A model generated the notes under the pieces. It saw only the letters and a program-made list of their open reading frames with translations, made no database searches and was not told where the DNA came from. Shown piece after piece: positions 34,073-47,226 of a stretch of 64,000 nt of DNA; the first letter of the stretch is position 1, and every line of letters begins with the position of its first letter. Made by a program: the position numbers and the translations under genes. Where the stretch lies: contig BSWB01000002.1 in NCBI GenBank assembly GCA_033239125.1, positions 87,044,560 to 87,108,559 on the forward strand, written 5' to 3'. This DNA comes from Fagopyrum homotropicum (Eukaryota; Streptophyta; Magnoliopsida; Caryophyllales; Polygonaceae).

Positions 34073-35256
34073 TGATACGGTATTAGTCCGTGAATGAGTC
34101 GATCTAGGTACAATGATCCCGAATCCGGCTGAACGAGGCGAATCCAGATGCGGAAAGAAATGTCGATGGTAAATGGACGCAGGAAGGTGTAGAGAAGAAC
34201 CAAAGAGAGTCAACGAAAGGAACCAAGGCTGAAGAGCCAAAACCCCACTTCGTGAATGCCCTAGACCCGTCTCCAATACAACTTTACACTAGCTCCGGCT
34301 GGACTAGCACAAAGAGGGACTCGTGAAGGCTCGAAGCACCAATCCGAAGGCGGTTGACACGAACAAGCTCAGCCAAGCAAACAACAGCAATGCCAACCAA
34401 AAACTCTCTTGTTCTTTGATTGATTTTGTGAATGATTACAAATGTAATTCTAAGCAATGAAATTAACGTACCTAATCAGCAGCTAAAGAGGCTATATATA
34501 GACTCTTTTATCTAGACAAAAATAAAGAAAAGAAAACTAAAACATTAGTGGGAAGGTGGTAATAAGAGAGCTTCCTCTAATGTAGCTAACAACTTAACAA
34601 ACAACTAATTCAGCATGGAAATAGGCTGACTTATTCAAAACAGATCCTTGGAGTGAGTTGGACGTTTTTAAGAGCCAAATGGACTATCCGAATGGGCTGA
34701 ATTGTTCAACAGATCCATGAGTGATTTGGATGGTTTTCAAGAGCCCAAATGATGATCCGAATGAGGGAGCTGATTACTCTCTTGGGCCTCCTTGAACGTG
34801 ATCAGCTGGCTACCTTCTTGGGCTGTTTTGGACGTGAGCAACAGCCTACCCTCTTGGGCTGCCTTGGACGTGAGCAGCTGCCTCCCCTCTTGGGCTGCCT
34901 TGGACGTGAGCAACAACCTCCCCTCTTGGGCTGCTTTGGACGTGAGCAACAACCTATCCTCTTGGGCTGCATGGGAAGTGAATAACGTCTGCATGGTCTC
35001 CTCGAGCTGCTTGGGAAGTGAGCATGTCGGCATGGTCTCCTCGAGCTGCCTGGGAACTGAGCACATCGGCATGGTCTCCTCCCTTGGTTCGCTTGCTCCT
35101 ACATTCACCAAAAGATTAACACATGATGTATGGCAATTAAATGGTTCACGCATTGTGCCAAGCAATAGCACTTCCCTTGACGTAACTTCTTGGATCTCCT
35201 TAGCTCTTGCTCTAGTAATGGGACCTTGATATCTTCCATGTGATGGTCCTACATCA
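34073..35256 (-). repeat. CRM-a2 3' LTR (1184 bp)
   Basis: In element orientation it starts TGATGTAGGACC and ends ACCGTATCA. The polyprotein frame enters at 35256 and stops at 34737. The coding part has five tandem 12-residue units (AAQEGRLLLTSK type) preceded by three QLEETMP-like units. Confidence 0.95.
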
Positions 35257-38200
35257 TCCACTCCTTCTTGGAAAGAATTCGACCCCGAATTTCCATCTTG
35301 TTCCGAATCTCCTTCATAGGGGCTCAAATCTCCTACGTTAAAAGTGGTACTAACTCCATACTCTTCCGGTAAGTCCAACACATATGCGTTGTCGTTAATC
35401 CGGTGTAAGACTTTGAATGGTCCATCACCCCGTGAGGCTAGCTTGGAATGGCGTTTTGTCGGAAACCGCTCTTTCCTTAGATGTAGCCAAACTAAGTCGC
35501 CGGGCTGGAAAACCATCTTCCGACGTCCTTTGTAATTCCGAGCTGCAGTTTCAACGCCCTTCTTATCAAGTGCAGCCTTGGTCTTAGCATGAAGTTCCTT
35601 AATGTAGTCCGCCTGTTCCAAAGCATCACAATCTACTCGATCCTTTCGAGGAATCGGTAATAAGTCCAAAGGAGTTAAAGGGTTAAATCCATAAACACAT
35701 TTGAAAGGTGATAACAAAGTGGAAGAATGCATGGTGCGATTATAAGCAAACTCGATATGTGGTAACATGTCTTCCCATTCTTTTAAGTTATATTTCAACA
35801 TGGTTCTAAGGAGGGTCGTTAGTGTCCTATTGGTGACTTCCGTTTGCCCATCTGTTTGGGGATGACTAGAGGTCGAGAATAGTAATCTAGTGCCCATTTT
35901 TCCCCAAAGCGTTTTCCAAAAGAAACTCAAAAACTTAACATCCCTATCACTAACAATAGTTTTAGGTATTCCATGCAATCTCACTATTTCCTTAAAGAAA
36001 AGATTAGCAACATTATATGCATCATCAGTTTTATGACATGGAATAAAATGTGCCATTTTAGAGAATCTATCTACTACTACAAAAATGGAATCTCTTCCTT
36101 TCTTAGTCCTAGGTAGTCCAACAATGAAATCCATACTTGTATCTTCCCAAGGGCCATTAGGCGTTGGTAGGGGTGTATACAGCCCGTGGGGTTGTACCCT
36201 AGCTTTGGCCTTAAGACATTCAACGCACCTTTTTCAGCATGTGTTCTACATCCCTTAACATATGAGGCCAATAAAAGTGAGTTTGCAACATGTGATAAGT
36301 TTTGTCCCTCCCAAAATGCCCCATTAAACCTCCTTTATGGGCTTCTTCCACTAATAAGATCCTAAGGGAACATCTAGGTATGCAAATTTTATCCACTTTA
36401 AACAAGAAACCTTCAAACACAAAATACTTATCATAAGGGCCTTGAGTAGTGCATCTATGAAATATCTTCCCAAATTCAGCATCATCCACATATAATTCTT
36501 TAATGTAAGTAAAACCTAACATCCTAGAATCCAAAGTGGTGATTAAGGTGTATCTCCTAGACAACGCATCCGCTACGACATTATCCTTTCCTTTCTTATA
36601 CTTGATAATGTAAGGAAAGGTTTCGATGAACTCCATCCACCTACCATGCCGCCTATCTAGCTTATCTTGGCTCCTAAAGTGTCTAAGTGAATCATGATCT
36701 GTTTTCAAAACAAACTCTTGGGGCCAAAGGTAATGTTGCCATGTTTTGAGTACTCTAAACAAGGCATACATATCTTTGTCATACGTGGAATAGTTTAAGC
36801 ATGCACCCTTCAATTTTTCACTAAAGAAAGCTAGAGGCTTACCTTCTTGCATAAGGACGCCGCCAATACCAATGCCGGACGCGTCGCATTCAACCTCAAA
36901 GGGTTTAGTGAAGTCCGGTAGAGCGAGTAGTGGTGCGTGGGTGAGGCATTTCTTGAGCTCTTCAAATGCTCTTTGTTGGGGTTCATTCCACTCAAAAGAA
37001 ACCTTCTTTTTGGTCAAGGCCGTGAGTGGTGCTGCAATGGTACTAAAATCTCTCACAAATCTTCTATAGAATGTATCTAGGCCATGGAAACTCCTCACGT
37101 CACCAACCGACCTAGGAATGGGCCATTCATTGATTGCTTTAACCTTGTCCTCATCCACTTGCAAACCATTGGCACTTACTACAAAACCAAGGAAAATCAC
37201 TCGGTTAGTATAGAAATCACATTTTTTAATATTAGCATACAAGTATTCTATACGCAATGTAGCAAGCACATCTCTCAAATGATTTTCATGCTCCTTTAAA
37301 GTCTTGCTATAGATAAGAATGTCATCAAAGTAGACTACAACAAATAAACCAATATAAGGTCTCAAAATATGATTCATTAATCTCATGAAGGTACTAGGAG
37401 CGTTAGTTAAGCCAAAAGGCATTACTAGCCACTCAAAGAGACCAAATTTGGTTTTAAAAGCTGTTTTCCATTCATCCCCTTCCCTCATTCTAATTTGATG
37501 GTAGGCACTCCTAAGGTCAATCTTAGTGAAAATTGTAGCTCCATGTAACTCATCAAGCATGCCATCTAGACGGGCAATCGGGTATCTATACTTGATAGTA
37601 ATGTTATTGATTGCTCTACAATCAATACACATTCTCCAAGTATTATCCTTCTTGGGTACTAGCAGGACGGGGACGGCACAAGGACTAAGGCTTTCCCGAA
37701 CATACCCTTTATCTAGCAAGGCTTGAACTTGGTTCTGAATTTCCTAGGCTTCCGTAGGGTTCATCCTATAGGCGGGCCTATTGGGAAGAGTGGATCCGGG
37801 TATTAAATCTATTTGGTGTTCAATGCCCCTAATGGGCGGCAAGCCAGCTGGAATCTCCTCAAGAAAAACGTCCTTAAACTCGTCTAACAGCCCCTGGATA
37901 GAACTAGGAAGTGAAATCATAGAGTCATGAGGCACAGTCACTAGAGATTTACACAAACTCGTCATTAGCACATCCATAGAAGCATAGTTAGTGACATATT
38001 CATTCCTAGACTCAAGATAGCTACTTGTTGGTTGTACTAACAGTGTTTGATGGGTTTTGTTCTCCTTACTCTTAGGCCGTGTGATCTTAGGCTTGGGAGG
38101 GGTTCCTTGCTCTACCCTCTTGTTCTCATAGTACTCGGCTATTTGTAAAGGTGTCATAGGTTTAAGTGTTAAAGTTTTACCTTTATACTCAAAGCTATAT

Positions 38201-39930
38201 TTATTAGAAAACCCATCATGAACAACTTTCCTATCATATTGCCATGGACGACCAAGCAACAAGTGACAAGCATTCATAGGCACAACATCACATGTAATAA
38301 CATCCTCATATGATCCTAATGTTATATTGACCTTAGTTTGCTTATTGACCTTAAGTTCTCCACACTCATTCATCCAATGTAGTTTATATGGCCTAGGGTG
38401 ATAAAATATAAGAAGTTGTAATTTGTTTACCATTTCAGTGCTAGCTATGTTGCAACAACTTCCTCCATCAATTATCACATTACACACTTTTCCTTTAATA
38501 CTACACCTAGTATGAAACAGATTTTCACGTTGGTTATCCTCACAAGGTGCTAGTTGGACATGCAAAGTTCTCCTAGCTATCAAAGATTCACCTTATTCAT
38601 ACTCAATGCAATCATCATTCTCATTTTGTTCATTGTCATCAATTAAGGTATTTTCATCATCTAATTCCACATCATCCTCACTCTCATATTCTCCTAGATG
38701 ATTTATGATCAAAGTGCGTCTATTAGGACATTCTCTACTCATGTGTCCTCTACCGTGGCATTTAAAACACACAATGTCCCTAGTTCTAGAGTTAGAGGTA
38801 GGAGTACTCCCTCGATGATCACTCGAAGGCTCATTCAAGGATCGTGGTGTAGTGGACGGTGTAGAAGACCTTCTTTGCCCTTCTTGGCCCATAGGTGCCG
38901 ACTTTCTCTCTTCCTTCCGGCCTCCTTGATCCTTGCTGTGGTTAGGCAGCCGGCTCCCTTGTGCTTTCCAAGCGTTGGGCGTCCCATGAGGTGGCTTGTA
39001 TTCCCGGTTTCGCACCTTAGTCTTCCTTTCCACCTTGATGACCAAGTGTAGTAATTGCTCCATGGTGATGTATGGATACATATCAACTTCATTAGCCAAA
39101 TTAGAATTCAGAATACGAAGGTACCTAGCCATAGTTTTTTCTTCATCCTCTAGAACGTTGGCCTTCACCATAGCAACTTGCATATTCGTATAGGTTTCCT
39201 CAGCGCTAAGAGAGCCTTGTCTCAAATTTTCCAGCCGTTGTCGAAGCTCTCGAGTATAGTGAGGTGGAACGAACCGATACCTCATTAGTGCCTTCATATG
39301 CTCCCATGTGGTGATTTGAGGATCCAATGTGCGCACTCTTTCTTTGACTACGTGATCCCACCATACCAAGGCATAGCCTTGGAACTCGAGAGTGGCTAGC
39401 TGAACCTTCCTAGGCTCGTTGAAGTTGTGACACAACCAGATTTGCTCAACTTTAGTTTCCCACTCCGTGTAGACGTCGGGATCACACTTTCCTTCAAAGA
39501 CGGGAATTTTGATTTTGACTTTGCCGAGTCAGTCTTGCTCTTGATAGGGCCGTAGGTTATCACGTTCTCGTCCTTGCCTTGGCTGCTGGAATGGCCGATT
39601 GTAACCTTCCCAAGTGTAGTCCTCAAAAGGAGCTTCATTCCGTCGCTGAAAGTTATCAACAAATGGTGGCATGTTAGAATCATTAGGGTAAACGTTGGAC
39701 TGTAAATTACCTTGATCCGGATGATCCGGCTCTCTAGTAATGCGTGAAGGACCGCCAAACTCATAGTTGGTTCTCAAAGGTGGTGTTCCTGCTGGTGGTG
39801 TTCGTGCTTCCATAGACTCCACTCGTTTGGATAGGTTAGCTACGGAATCGGACAATTGCTTCAATAGACTGATCATCTCAGGCGTGACGGTCTCGCTACT
39901 AGACTTGCTGGGGCTTCGGGACCTGGACAT
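34737..39930 (-). pseudogene. gag-pol: CRM-a2 gag-pol polyprotein, full length, four lesions
   Basis: Reads from ATG (reverse complement of 39928-39930) to the stop at 34737. One frame runs to about 36233 with three nonsense codons: TGA at 39529-39531 in Gag, TAA at 38593-38595 before the protease and TAG at 37744-37746 before RT. One extra A in an A-run near 36233 then shifts the frame in the integrase zinc-binding region, after which the frame is open to the end. Domains in order: Gag, CCHC knuckle (CFKCHGRGHM), protease IIDGGSCC, RT with YFDD, RNase H with CDASGIG, integrase H-H-C-C and core (MDFIVGLP, VSDRD, HPQTDGQTE), GPF module, GPITRARAK motif, repeat tail. About 1730 codons in all, of which 173 lie in the LTR. 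The upstream TTG is not taken as the start because ATG matches CRM-a1. Confidence 0.94.
35257..35269 (-). promoter_or_regulatory. CRM-a2 polypurine tract
   Basis: AAGAAGGAGTGGA on the element strand, directly before the 3' LTR. It reads QEGVD in the polyprotein. Confidence 0.85.
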
Positions 39931-40566
39931 GCTCAAGTAACAAACAAAGAACCGGTTAGGTTAGAAAAACAAAGATCTCACTTGTGTATCGCTCACTCTC
40001 TCGTTGGTATTGCCTAGTTGGTGGCTCGAGTTGTAAGGATCCAACACCTTAAGATCACGATTTTCGAACCTTCTTAGCAACCCTTTGGAACTAGAACTGC
40101 TGAAACTGATGATAGTGTCGGAGATGGATCAAGACACCCCTAATTGGAGTATTGACCGTTGGGTTGGTGTAGGTGATTTGTGATTAGAATGGCGTTTTGA
40201 GGGAGTTTTCTTGTGCTTGATGTCGATTAATAAAAGGCCAGCCGGTTTGTATTGTTCTTTTGTCTTTTTTTTTTGAAAGATCTCTTAGACTTTGTCAAAG
40301 ATTTGTAGGAGAGAAGGTAACCGAAATTGATTGCAACGAGATTTGTGGGAGAGAGGGTTACCGAAATGTGTATGCAGCGTTCGAGCTCTTTTTTTTTGTT
40401 TTTTTGTTTTGTGTTTACCTCTCCTCAAGATGTTGTCCGGCACTAAGAACCCTTGGCTTTTGATTTTGCACACTTCAAGCACAAGTTAAACCTCAATGGG
40501 ATAAGCAATAAGGTTAACAAAGAAGAAAGGAGTGATCAATTGTACCAACTGAGCTCTGATACCAAC
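39931..40566 (-). other. CRM-a2 untranslated leader with primer binding site
   Basis: The primer site TGGTATCAGAGC (element strand) is at 40553-40564, two bases from the LTR. The leader is collinear with that of CRM-a1 (9757-10399) and contains the conserved CRM leader block nearest gag. No gene supported. Confidence 0.88.
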
Positions 40567-41750
40567 TGATACGGTATTAGTCCGTGAATGAGTCGATCTA
40601 GGTACAATGATCCCGAATCCGGCTGAACAAGGCGAATCCAGATGCGGAATGAAATGTCGATGGTAAATGGACGCAGGAAGGTGTAGAGAAGAACCAAAGA
40701 GAGTCAACGAAAGGAACCAAGGCTGAAGAGCCAAAACCCCACTTCGTGAATGCCCTAGACCCGTCTCCAATACAACTTTACACTAGCTCCGGCTGGACTA
40801 GCACAAAGAGGGACTCGTGAAGGCTTGAAGCACCAATCCGAAGGCGGTTGACACGAACAAGCTCAGCCAAGCAAACAACAGCAATGCCAACCAAAAACTC
40901 TCTTGTTCTTTGATTGATTTTGTGAATGATTACAAATGTAATTCTAAGCAATGAAATTAACGTACCTAATCAGCGGCTAAAGAGGCTATATATAGACTCT
41001 TTTATCTACACAAAAATAAAGAAAAGAAAACTAAAACATTAGTGGGAAGGTGGTAATAAGAGAGCTTCCTCTAATGTAGCTAACAACTTAACAAACAACT
41101 AATTCAGCATGGAAATAGGCTGACTTATTCAAAACAATTCCTTGGAGTGAGTTGGACGTTTTTAAGAGCCAAATGGACTATCCGAATGGGCTGAATTGTT
41201 CAACAGATCCATGAGTGATTTGGATGGTTTTTAAGAGCCCAAATGATGATCCGAATGAGGGAGCTGATTACTCTCTTGGGCCTCCTTGAACGTGATCAGC
41301 TGGCTACCTTCTTGGGCTGTTTTGGACGTGAGCAGCAACCTACCCTCTTGGGCTGCCTTGGACGTGAGCAGCTGCCTCCCCTCTTGGGCTGCCTTGGACG
41401 TGAGCAAGAACCTCCCCTCTTGGGCTGCTTTGGACGTGAGCAACAGCCTATCCTCTTGGGCTGCATGGGAAGTGAATAACGTCTGCATGGTCTCCTCGAG
41501 CTGCCTGGGAAGTGAGCACGTCGGCATGGTCTCCTCGAGCTGCCTGGGAACTGAGCACGTCGGCATGGTCTCCTCCCTTGGTTCGCTTGCTCCTACATTC
41601 ACCAAAAGATTAACACATGATGTATGGCAATTAAATGGTTCACGCATTGTGCCAAGCAATAGCACTTCCCTTGACGTAACTTCTTGGATCTCCTTAGCTC
41701 TTGCTCTAGTAATGGGACCTTGATATCTTCCATGTGATGGTCCTACATCA
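40567..41750 (-). repeat. CRM-a2 5' LTR (1184 bp)
   Basis: Same ends and length as the 3' copy. Its tail reading frame is also open. Confidence 0.95.
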
Positions 41751-41755
41751 CTTCA

Positions 41756-43296
41756 TTTCTCCTTCTTTCATCTTTGAGCCGTAAGGTAGAGTGATGCACA
41801 TCAATGGTGGAGAAAGCAAGCTAGGAGACCCTCTGCACGTCAAGGAACCATCAAATGACTCTTTCGGGATCACCTTCTAGAGTTCAACCGCAACCGCGGC
41901 TGGACAGCACCGCAGGGGCGGCTAGCCTAAGCCGCAAGGGTTACTCCTTTGGGCCGTAGGGGCGGCTCTGAAACAGCCCGGGCTGCAGGTGTGGCCTTCT
42001 GCTCTTCTCCGCAGCCTTGCTTCCTTCTTCCGTGACCGCGTCCTTGTCCCAGTGAGTATCCTTCCTCAATCTTGTGTACATCTCTTATGCTAGGGAGGTT
42101 ATATCATAATGTCATGCTAGGATTGGATCTAGCATAAACTTGTGGAATACCAAGTAGTGGCTTGGAACCTTAGGTGAGTGTTTGAGGTTGTTGATAATAT
42201 AATGTTGGATGTGTGTTTATCTTGAGTTGGTTATTATTTTGTGAGTGTATAGTTGATCTTGTGAGCCTTGTGAGGCTTGAGGTTGTGATTATATGTCAGT
42301 TGAGGTTGTGGAGTTTAGGATGAAAGTATCCTAGCACATGTTGTTGTAGTTGTGATCTTGTGAGTTTGTGTGGACTAGGAGTGCTATCCTAGCTTGTGAG
42401 TTGGTATGATCTTTACACGATCAATAGGACGACCTTTATATGAGAGAGGTGTTGATATTGTGCCTTGTTTTGACCAGGCGTTGAGATTTTCCCGTAGGAT
42501 GTTGAGAGTGGATGTTATTGGATTTTGAGACAGGTAAGTCTCCGGACTTACTTAGTTAGCTTCGTTGTATTAGTTTGGCCTATGATTGTGGTGTGTGTTT
42601 ATTTATAGTTATAACAACAAACCGGATTAAGACGACCTTTATATGCATTTATTGGCCCAAGTGTATGATAACTGGGCGGTGACCACATGTCCAATTCAAA
42701 ACGGGGAAACTGGGAGGTGCTTTGCGACTAGTCCAACAAGTGAAGTTGATTTGCATCAAGTACAACTGTTTGGTGAAACGGGACAGAGGCGGGTCTTGTA
42801 AGATTCTCGTGCCACAACAACATTGTATTAGTAAAGTGGATAACGTAAAGAAAGGATAATAAATCGGACTTATGTGGAAGCATGTTGCGTGTTTACATTT
42901 CTTATGTGTGTGCGTGTGTGCCTTTACTGCCATCCTAATGACTAGAATGTTAGCTAACATTTTTATACCGCCTTGTAGATGCCTTGGAGGTTAGGGACGT
43001 TTGCGAGTGATCCGGTGGAGTGGACAGCCGGGGGTTCCGTACATTATTGGAAGTGTTTGGTTAATTATTATTGTTGTTGTCGTTTTTGGGAACGTTGTGG
43101 TTGTTTTGTAAGAACTCGGTTGGAGTCCTTCCTCTGTATCTTTTGGATCATGTGTTAAATTGCATTAAATGCTATTTCGGTTTTTACTAGTGTCTTGTTG
43201 TAAGATCCGGTGATATTGTTGTCAGGCTAAGGGTCGGGGCCCATTGTGAGGCCCTAGCTCGTGGCATCCCGTGTCCCGTGGATTCGGGGTATTGCA
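41756..43296 (+). repeat. Tekay/Del element 2 LTR, right part
   Basis: Continues from 34072 and ends TTCGGGGTATTGCA, homologous to the end of the LTR at 32012 (TTCGGGGTGTTACA). The net LTR is about 1.91 kb. It includes a GC-rich stretch (41880-42050) with several CCGCAGGGGCGGC-like phrases. No gene. Confidence 0.8.
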
Positions 43297-45589
43297 ACTA
43301 TGCTTTTAGAAAATAGTTTGCAAAAAATCATTTGGGTTGAAGTTGTTAACACGGCTATTTAAATTTTAAATAAATGCTTAATCCGTTCTATTTTGAAAAA
43401 GACTCCTTACGAACTCTTTAAAGGACGAAAACCTAATATTTTCTATTTTAAAACCTTTTGATGTACGTTCTTTGTCCATAAAAATGGCGATGAAAGCCTT
43501 GGAAAGTTTGATGCACTTTGCGATGAAGCTATGTTTATTGGATACAGTTCAAATAGTAAAGTTTATCGTGTTTATAATAAATATACCAAAATTGTTGAGG
43601 AAAGTATACATGTTATTTTTTATGAAAGCAATGATGGTACTTTGAGTGATAGTTTTACAAATCTGAATCTTAATCGACATGGGGATCAAAATTCTGATGG
43701 AGAAGAAGACCCTAAGGCTCAAGATAAGAATGTGCAAGAACAAATTCAGGATACCGGAGAACAACCTCAAGACCTTAAAACACATCTTCAAGACCTCGAA
43801 CGACAAATGACAATGATGAGAAAGTCAATCTCAAGGCCTTGACATAGGTACCAAGGGCACTATTCTAGCGGTACCTGAATCAAGTCAAACAACTAAGACT
43901 CAAATATTAGAATTTGTTCCACTGTTCAAAACAAGAAACTTCCAACATTCTTCATATCATTCACAAGAGAACGTTATCTTAAATCCAAAAGAAGGTGTGC
44001 AAACACGATATAGGGTAAACAATTTGTGTGCTTTTTCTGCGCTTGTGTCTCTTGTAGAGCCCAAGAACTACGTTCAAGCACTTCAAGAACCAGATTGGAT
44101 CATTGCCATGCAAAATGAGCTAAATGAATTTGAGAGAAACAAAGTTTGGACTCTCACGTCTACACCTAAGCAACAATCCGCCATAGGAACAAAATGGGTG
44201 TTGCGAAACAAGTTGGATGAAAACGGTAAAGCTATTCGAAACAAAGCACGACTTGTAGCTCAAGGATATATAACCAAGAAGAAGGTATTGATTATGAGGA
44301 GACCTTTTCTTCGGTTTCTAGGTTAGAAACCATACGTATGCTACTAGCATCTGCATCCTTCATGTTCATAATGCTTTTACAAATGGATGTTAAGTGTGCT
44401 TTTCTTAATGGCTTTTAGAAGAAGTCTACGTTGCTCAACCTCATGGTTTTGAAAATGATGATTTTTCGGATCATGTTTTAAATTGGACAAAGATCTTTAT
44501 GGTCTTAAGCAAGCTCCTTGAGCTTGAAATGAAAGATTTTCCAACTATCTCCTTAAAAATGATTTCAGAAGAGGTTTGATTGACAAAACTTTATTTGTCA
44601 AAATCAGAGGCAACAATTTATTAGTAGTACAAATCTATGTTGATAATATATTATTTGGTACTACTAACGATTCTCTATGCAAGGAACTTTCAAATATTAT
44701 GTGTAGAGAGTTCAAAATGAGCTTGATGGGAGAGTTGAATTTCTTTCTTGATCTTCAAGTTACTCAATCTAAGAAAGGAATCTTTCTTAATCAAAGCAAG
44801 TATACCAAGGATTTACTCAAGCAATATAAAATGGATCAATCCAAGGTAGCAAAAACTCCTATAAGTTTTACTCTTTCATTAGATCAAGACAAGAATGGTA
44901 AGACTTTCAAACAAAAGGAGTATTGAGGTATGATCGATTCTTTGTTATATTTAACCGCTGGTCGACTTGACATGATGTTTAGTGTGTGCATGTGTGCAAG
45001 ATTTCAAGTTGATCCCAAAGAGTCACACTTGATAGCTTTCAAAAGGATATTTTGGTATCTTAATGGCACTAAGGATTTAGGGTTATGATATCCACGTCCA
45101 AACTCGTTTCACCTTGTTGGCTATTCAGATGCAGTCTTTGCAGGCTATAAGGTTGATAAAAAGAGCACCTCTGGATGTTGCCAAATCTTAAGGTCATCCC
45201 TAATCAGTTGGCACTACAAGAAAAAAAATCATGTCGCTCTATCCACTGCAGAAGCCGAATATATAGCTGCTAGATGATATTGTTCACAAATCCTCTTGAT
45301 AGCTCAACAATTTTGTGACCTTGGCTTTGATTTGAAAGGTATACCTATTAAATGTGATAATACTAGTGTTATTTCGATAACTAAAAATCTTGTGCAGCAT
45401 TCAAGAACAAAGCATATCGACGTAAGACATCACTTCATACGTGATCATGTTGAAAAATGTGATGTTTAGATATCTTTTATTTTGACTAACTTGCAGCTTG
45501 CGGATATATTCACTAAGCCTCTATCTGAAGGTCGATTCAATTATATTAGATTAGTGCTTGATATGTTGAACAATGAAGCATTATCTTAG
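43297..45589 (+). pseudogene. pol: SIRE-like copia pol: integrase end, RT and RNase H remnants
   Basis: Integrase C-terminal phrases (MLLENSLQK, TPYELFKGRKP, FIGYSSNSKVYRVYNK) are at 43297-43700. RT follows: EPKNYVQALQEPDW at about 44060 and GTKWVLRNKLDE near 44190. The catalytic box reads YVDN instead of YVDD near 44640. RNase H/terminal phrases include STAEAEYIAA (about 45240), CDNTSVISI, KHIDVRHHFIRDHVEKCD and QLADIFTKPLSEGRF, ending at TAG 45587-45589. Many stops and frameshifts. In known SIRE-type copia elements RT precedes RNase H after integrase, as here. Confidence 0.85.
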
Positions 45590-46004
45590 GGAGAGTAAAT
45601 CGTTTTATTTTCTCCGTATAATGCAGTCCACTTTTTCATTTCAAGGCCTTGAAATGCAACACAAGGTCTTGAAACGGGTTTCAAGGACAACAATGATATT
45701 CACGGATTGGATTAATGATTTCAATCTTTTTAGATGATTGAAAATTGATTTTGATTTATTAGGAAAACATGCAAATCAATTTCGGTTATCAAGACCATGA
45801 TCTCTCAAGATCTTGAAATGCCTTAAATTGATATGACATGCCCCTTTAAAAACAATCATCCCTTCCACTTATCTATTTTCCTTCCTTCAACGCATTACAG
45901 AACCTCATTTGTGCTTTTCTCTTTCAAATTTCAAAATTTGTCTCTCTCACAAACGGACATCCATGGCTCCCTAACGACCATCAACCTGTGATGCCTCATC
46001 CCCA
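45590..46004 (+). other. Noncoding interval between copia pol and the extra ORF
   Basis: No gene. It contains an 18-bp perfect palindrome at 45638-45655 built on TCAAGGCCTTGA, and a diverged copy at about 45661-45690. Confidence 0.7.
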
Positions 46005-47226
46005 ATGACAAAGCACTCCAGAAACTCCACCCCTAGACCATCAATGAATAATGTGGTACACATCTCATCAGATTCTTCTACACCGTCTCCTTTGGAAAAT
46101 ATCACCATTTCTGCTCAAACGGGAATCCAAATGAACTGGTCCAGGAATCACAAAGCAAAAGGAATCTGGATCGATAGGTTTAACAACCGGCCACTCTGCA
46201 TGTGCGAGTCGGTCAATTTAGAGTTTCTACTATCTCTCGACTTGCCATAGATTAGACTGCTCAGGGGATGCTCAATCTAGAAGCTTTTGAATCCAGGGGA
46301 GATAGGGTCAATAGGCTCACAATGTTATTTTTTGTGAATCTAACCGCCAGAAGAGAAAGGGGGAGCTAACCCTAGAATCCATTGTAAAAGGTAAATCGAT
46401 CACTCTTACCTCTTCAATTCTTGCTCAAATTTTAGGGCTTCCCACCTCTACCTTCTATGATCACCCTCAAGGAGCCAAAAGTGTCCAGTTGGCCAAAAAA
46501 ACAATTTCTTCCTCCAAACTCCTCATCTCAACAGCCATCCCATTCGTCTCTCACCCTTGAAGCAAGAATAGTGTTTACTGTGCTTGTGAGATGCATAATA
46601 CCTGGATCCAAATGTAGAGATTTGTTAACTGCACTAATTTTTGAGTTGTTGTATGAGGTGCTAAATGGCTTAGATGTTGATCTTCCAAACCTTATTCTAA
46701 ACCAAATGCTACACACAATTAACTCCACTAGCGAAAATCCCCTTCCCTATGTTAATCTCCTTCCAAAAATCTTCAAGTATTTCTCAATTGACACTGCAAA
46801 TGAGGACACACAGGTGGCTTCTAGAAAAATAGATGAAGATTTCTTTGAAAGTCTAGGTATTGAAAAGACTTTAACAAGAGAGGGGACTTTGAAGGATAGG
46901 ATACATGCTCGTCTTCTGCGTCTCAAAGATTGGATGTTGTGGAATTTTGTTTGGAAACCTTGCGCATAGATATGGTTCATTTTAGGTCTGAGATCACTGA
47001 CCGACTGTATGCTTCTCAAGATCTCCTGGCAATAATGCACTCAAAGGTAAATCACATATTTCATCTGAATGATCTTACCTATACAGTTGCAGGAAGCATA
47101 ATGCCTCTAAATGATGATGATGCAAAGCAAACAAGGGAAAAGGCTTTAGAGTGTTGCTTCAACGCTACAAAAATGCCAAGAATAAACCTATTCGTGAACC
47201 ACCTTTTGAGAAGCCTGACATTCTGA
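46005..47226 (+). pseudogene. Decayed ORF after copia pol, in the position of the SIRE env-like gene
   Basis: Three open segments (46005-46250, 46457-46969, 46930-47226) separated by stops and frame changes. The middle one starts at an ATG at 46457 and resembles the plant 'putative transposon protein' domain in the pattern VLVRCIIPGS--RDLLTALIFELLYEVL then DLPNLILNQM and LPYVNLLPKIFKYF. SIRE/Maximus elements carry an env-like or extra ORF here. I see no clear signal peptide or membrane segment, so an envelope function is not supported by this copy. Confidence 0.5.

Larger units (their letters stand above)
34073..41750 (-). mobile_element. CRM-a2: CRM-type chromovirus, best preserved family a copy
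   Basis: LTRs of 1184 bp each at 34073-35256 (3') and 40567-41750 (5'), with duplication CTTCA at 34068-34072 and 41751-41755. The LTRs differ by roughly 15 substitutions by eye and no length change. Primer site, leader, purine tract and gag-pol are all present. It is inserted in a Tekay/Del LTR. Confidence 0.95.
32880..43296 (+). mobile_element. Tekay/Del element 2, truncated, carrying CRM-a2
   Basis: The decayed integrase end (32880-33702) and one LTR (33703-34072 plus 41756-43296) survive. CRM-a2 inserted in the LTR with duplication CTTCA. The right boundary at 43296 abuts a SIRE-like copia pol in mid-frame, so this element was inserted in the copia element. The 5' part is absent from the window. 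Confidence 0.8.

Noticed and set aside
43549..43806. Minus-strand frame opposite copia pol
   Set aside because: It overlaps recognised integrase C-terminal coding sequence on the plus strand and has no known similarity.
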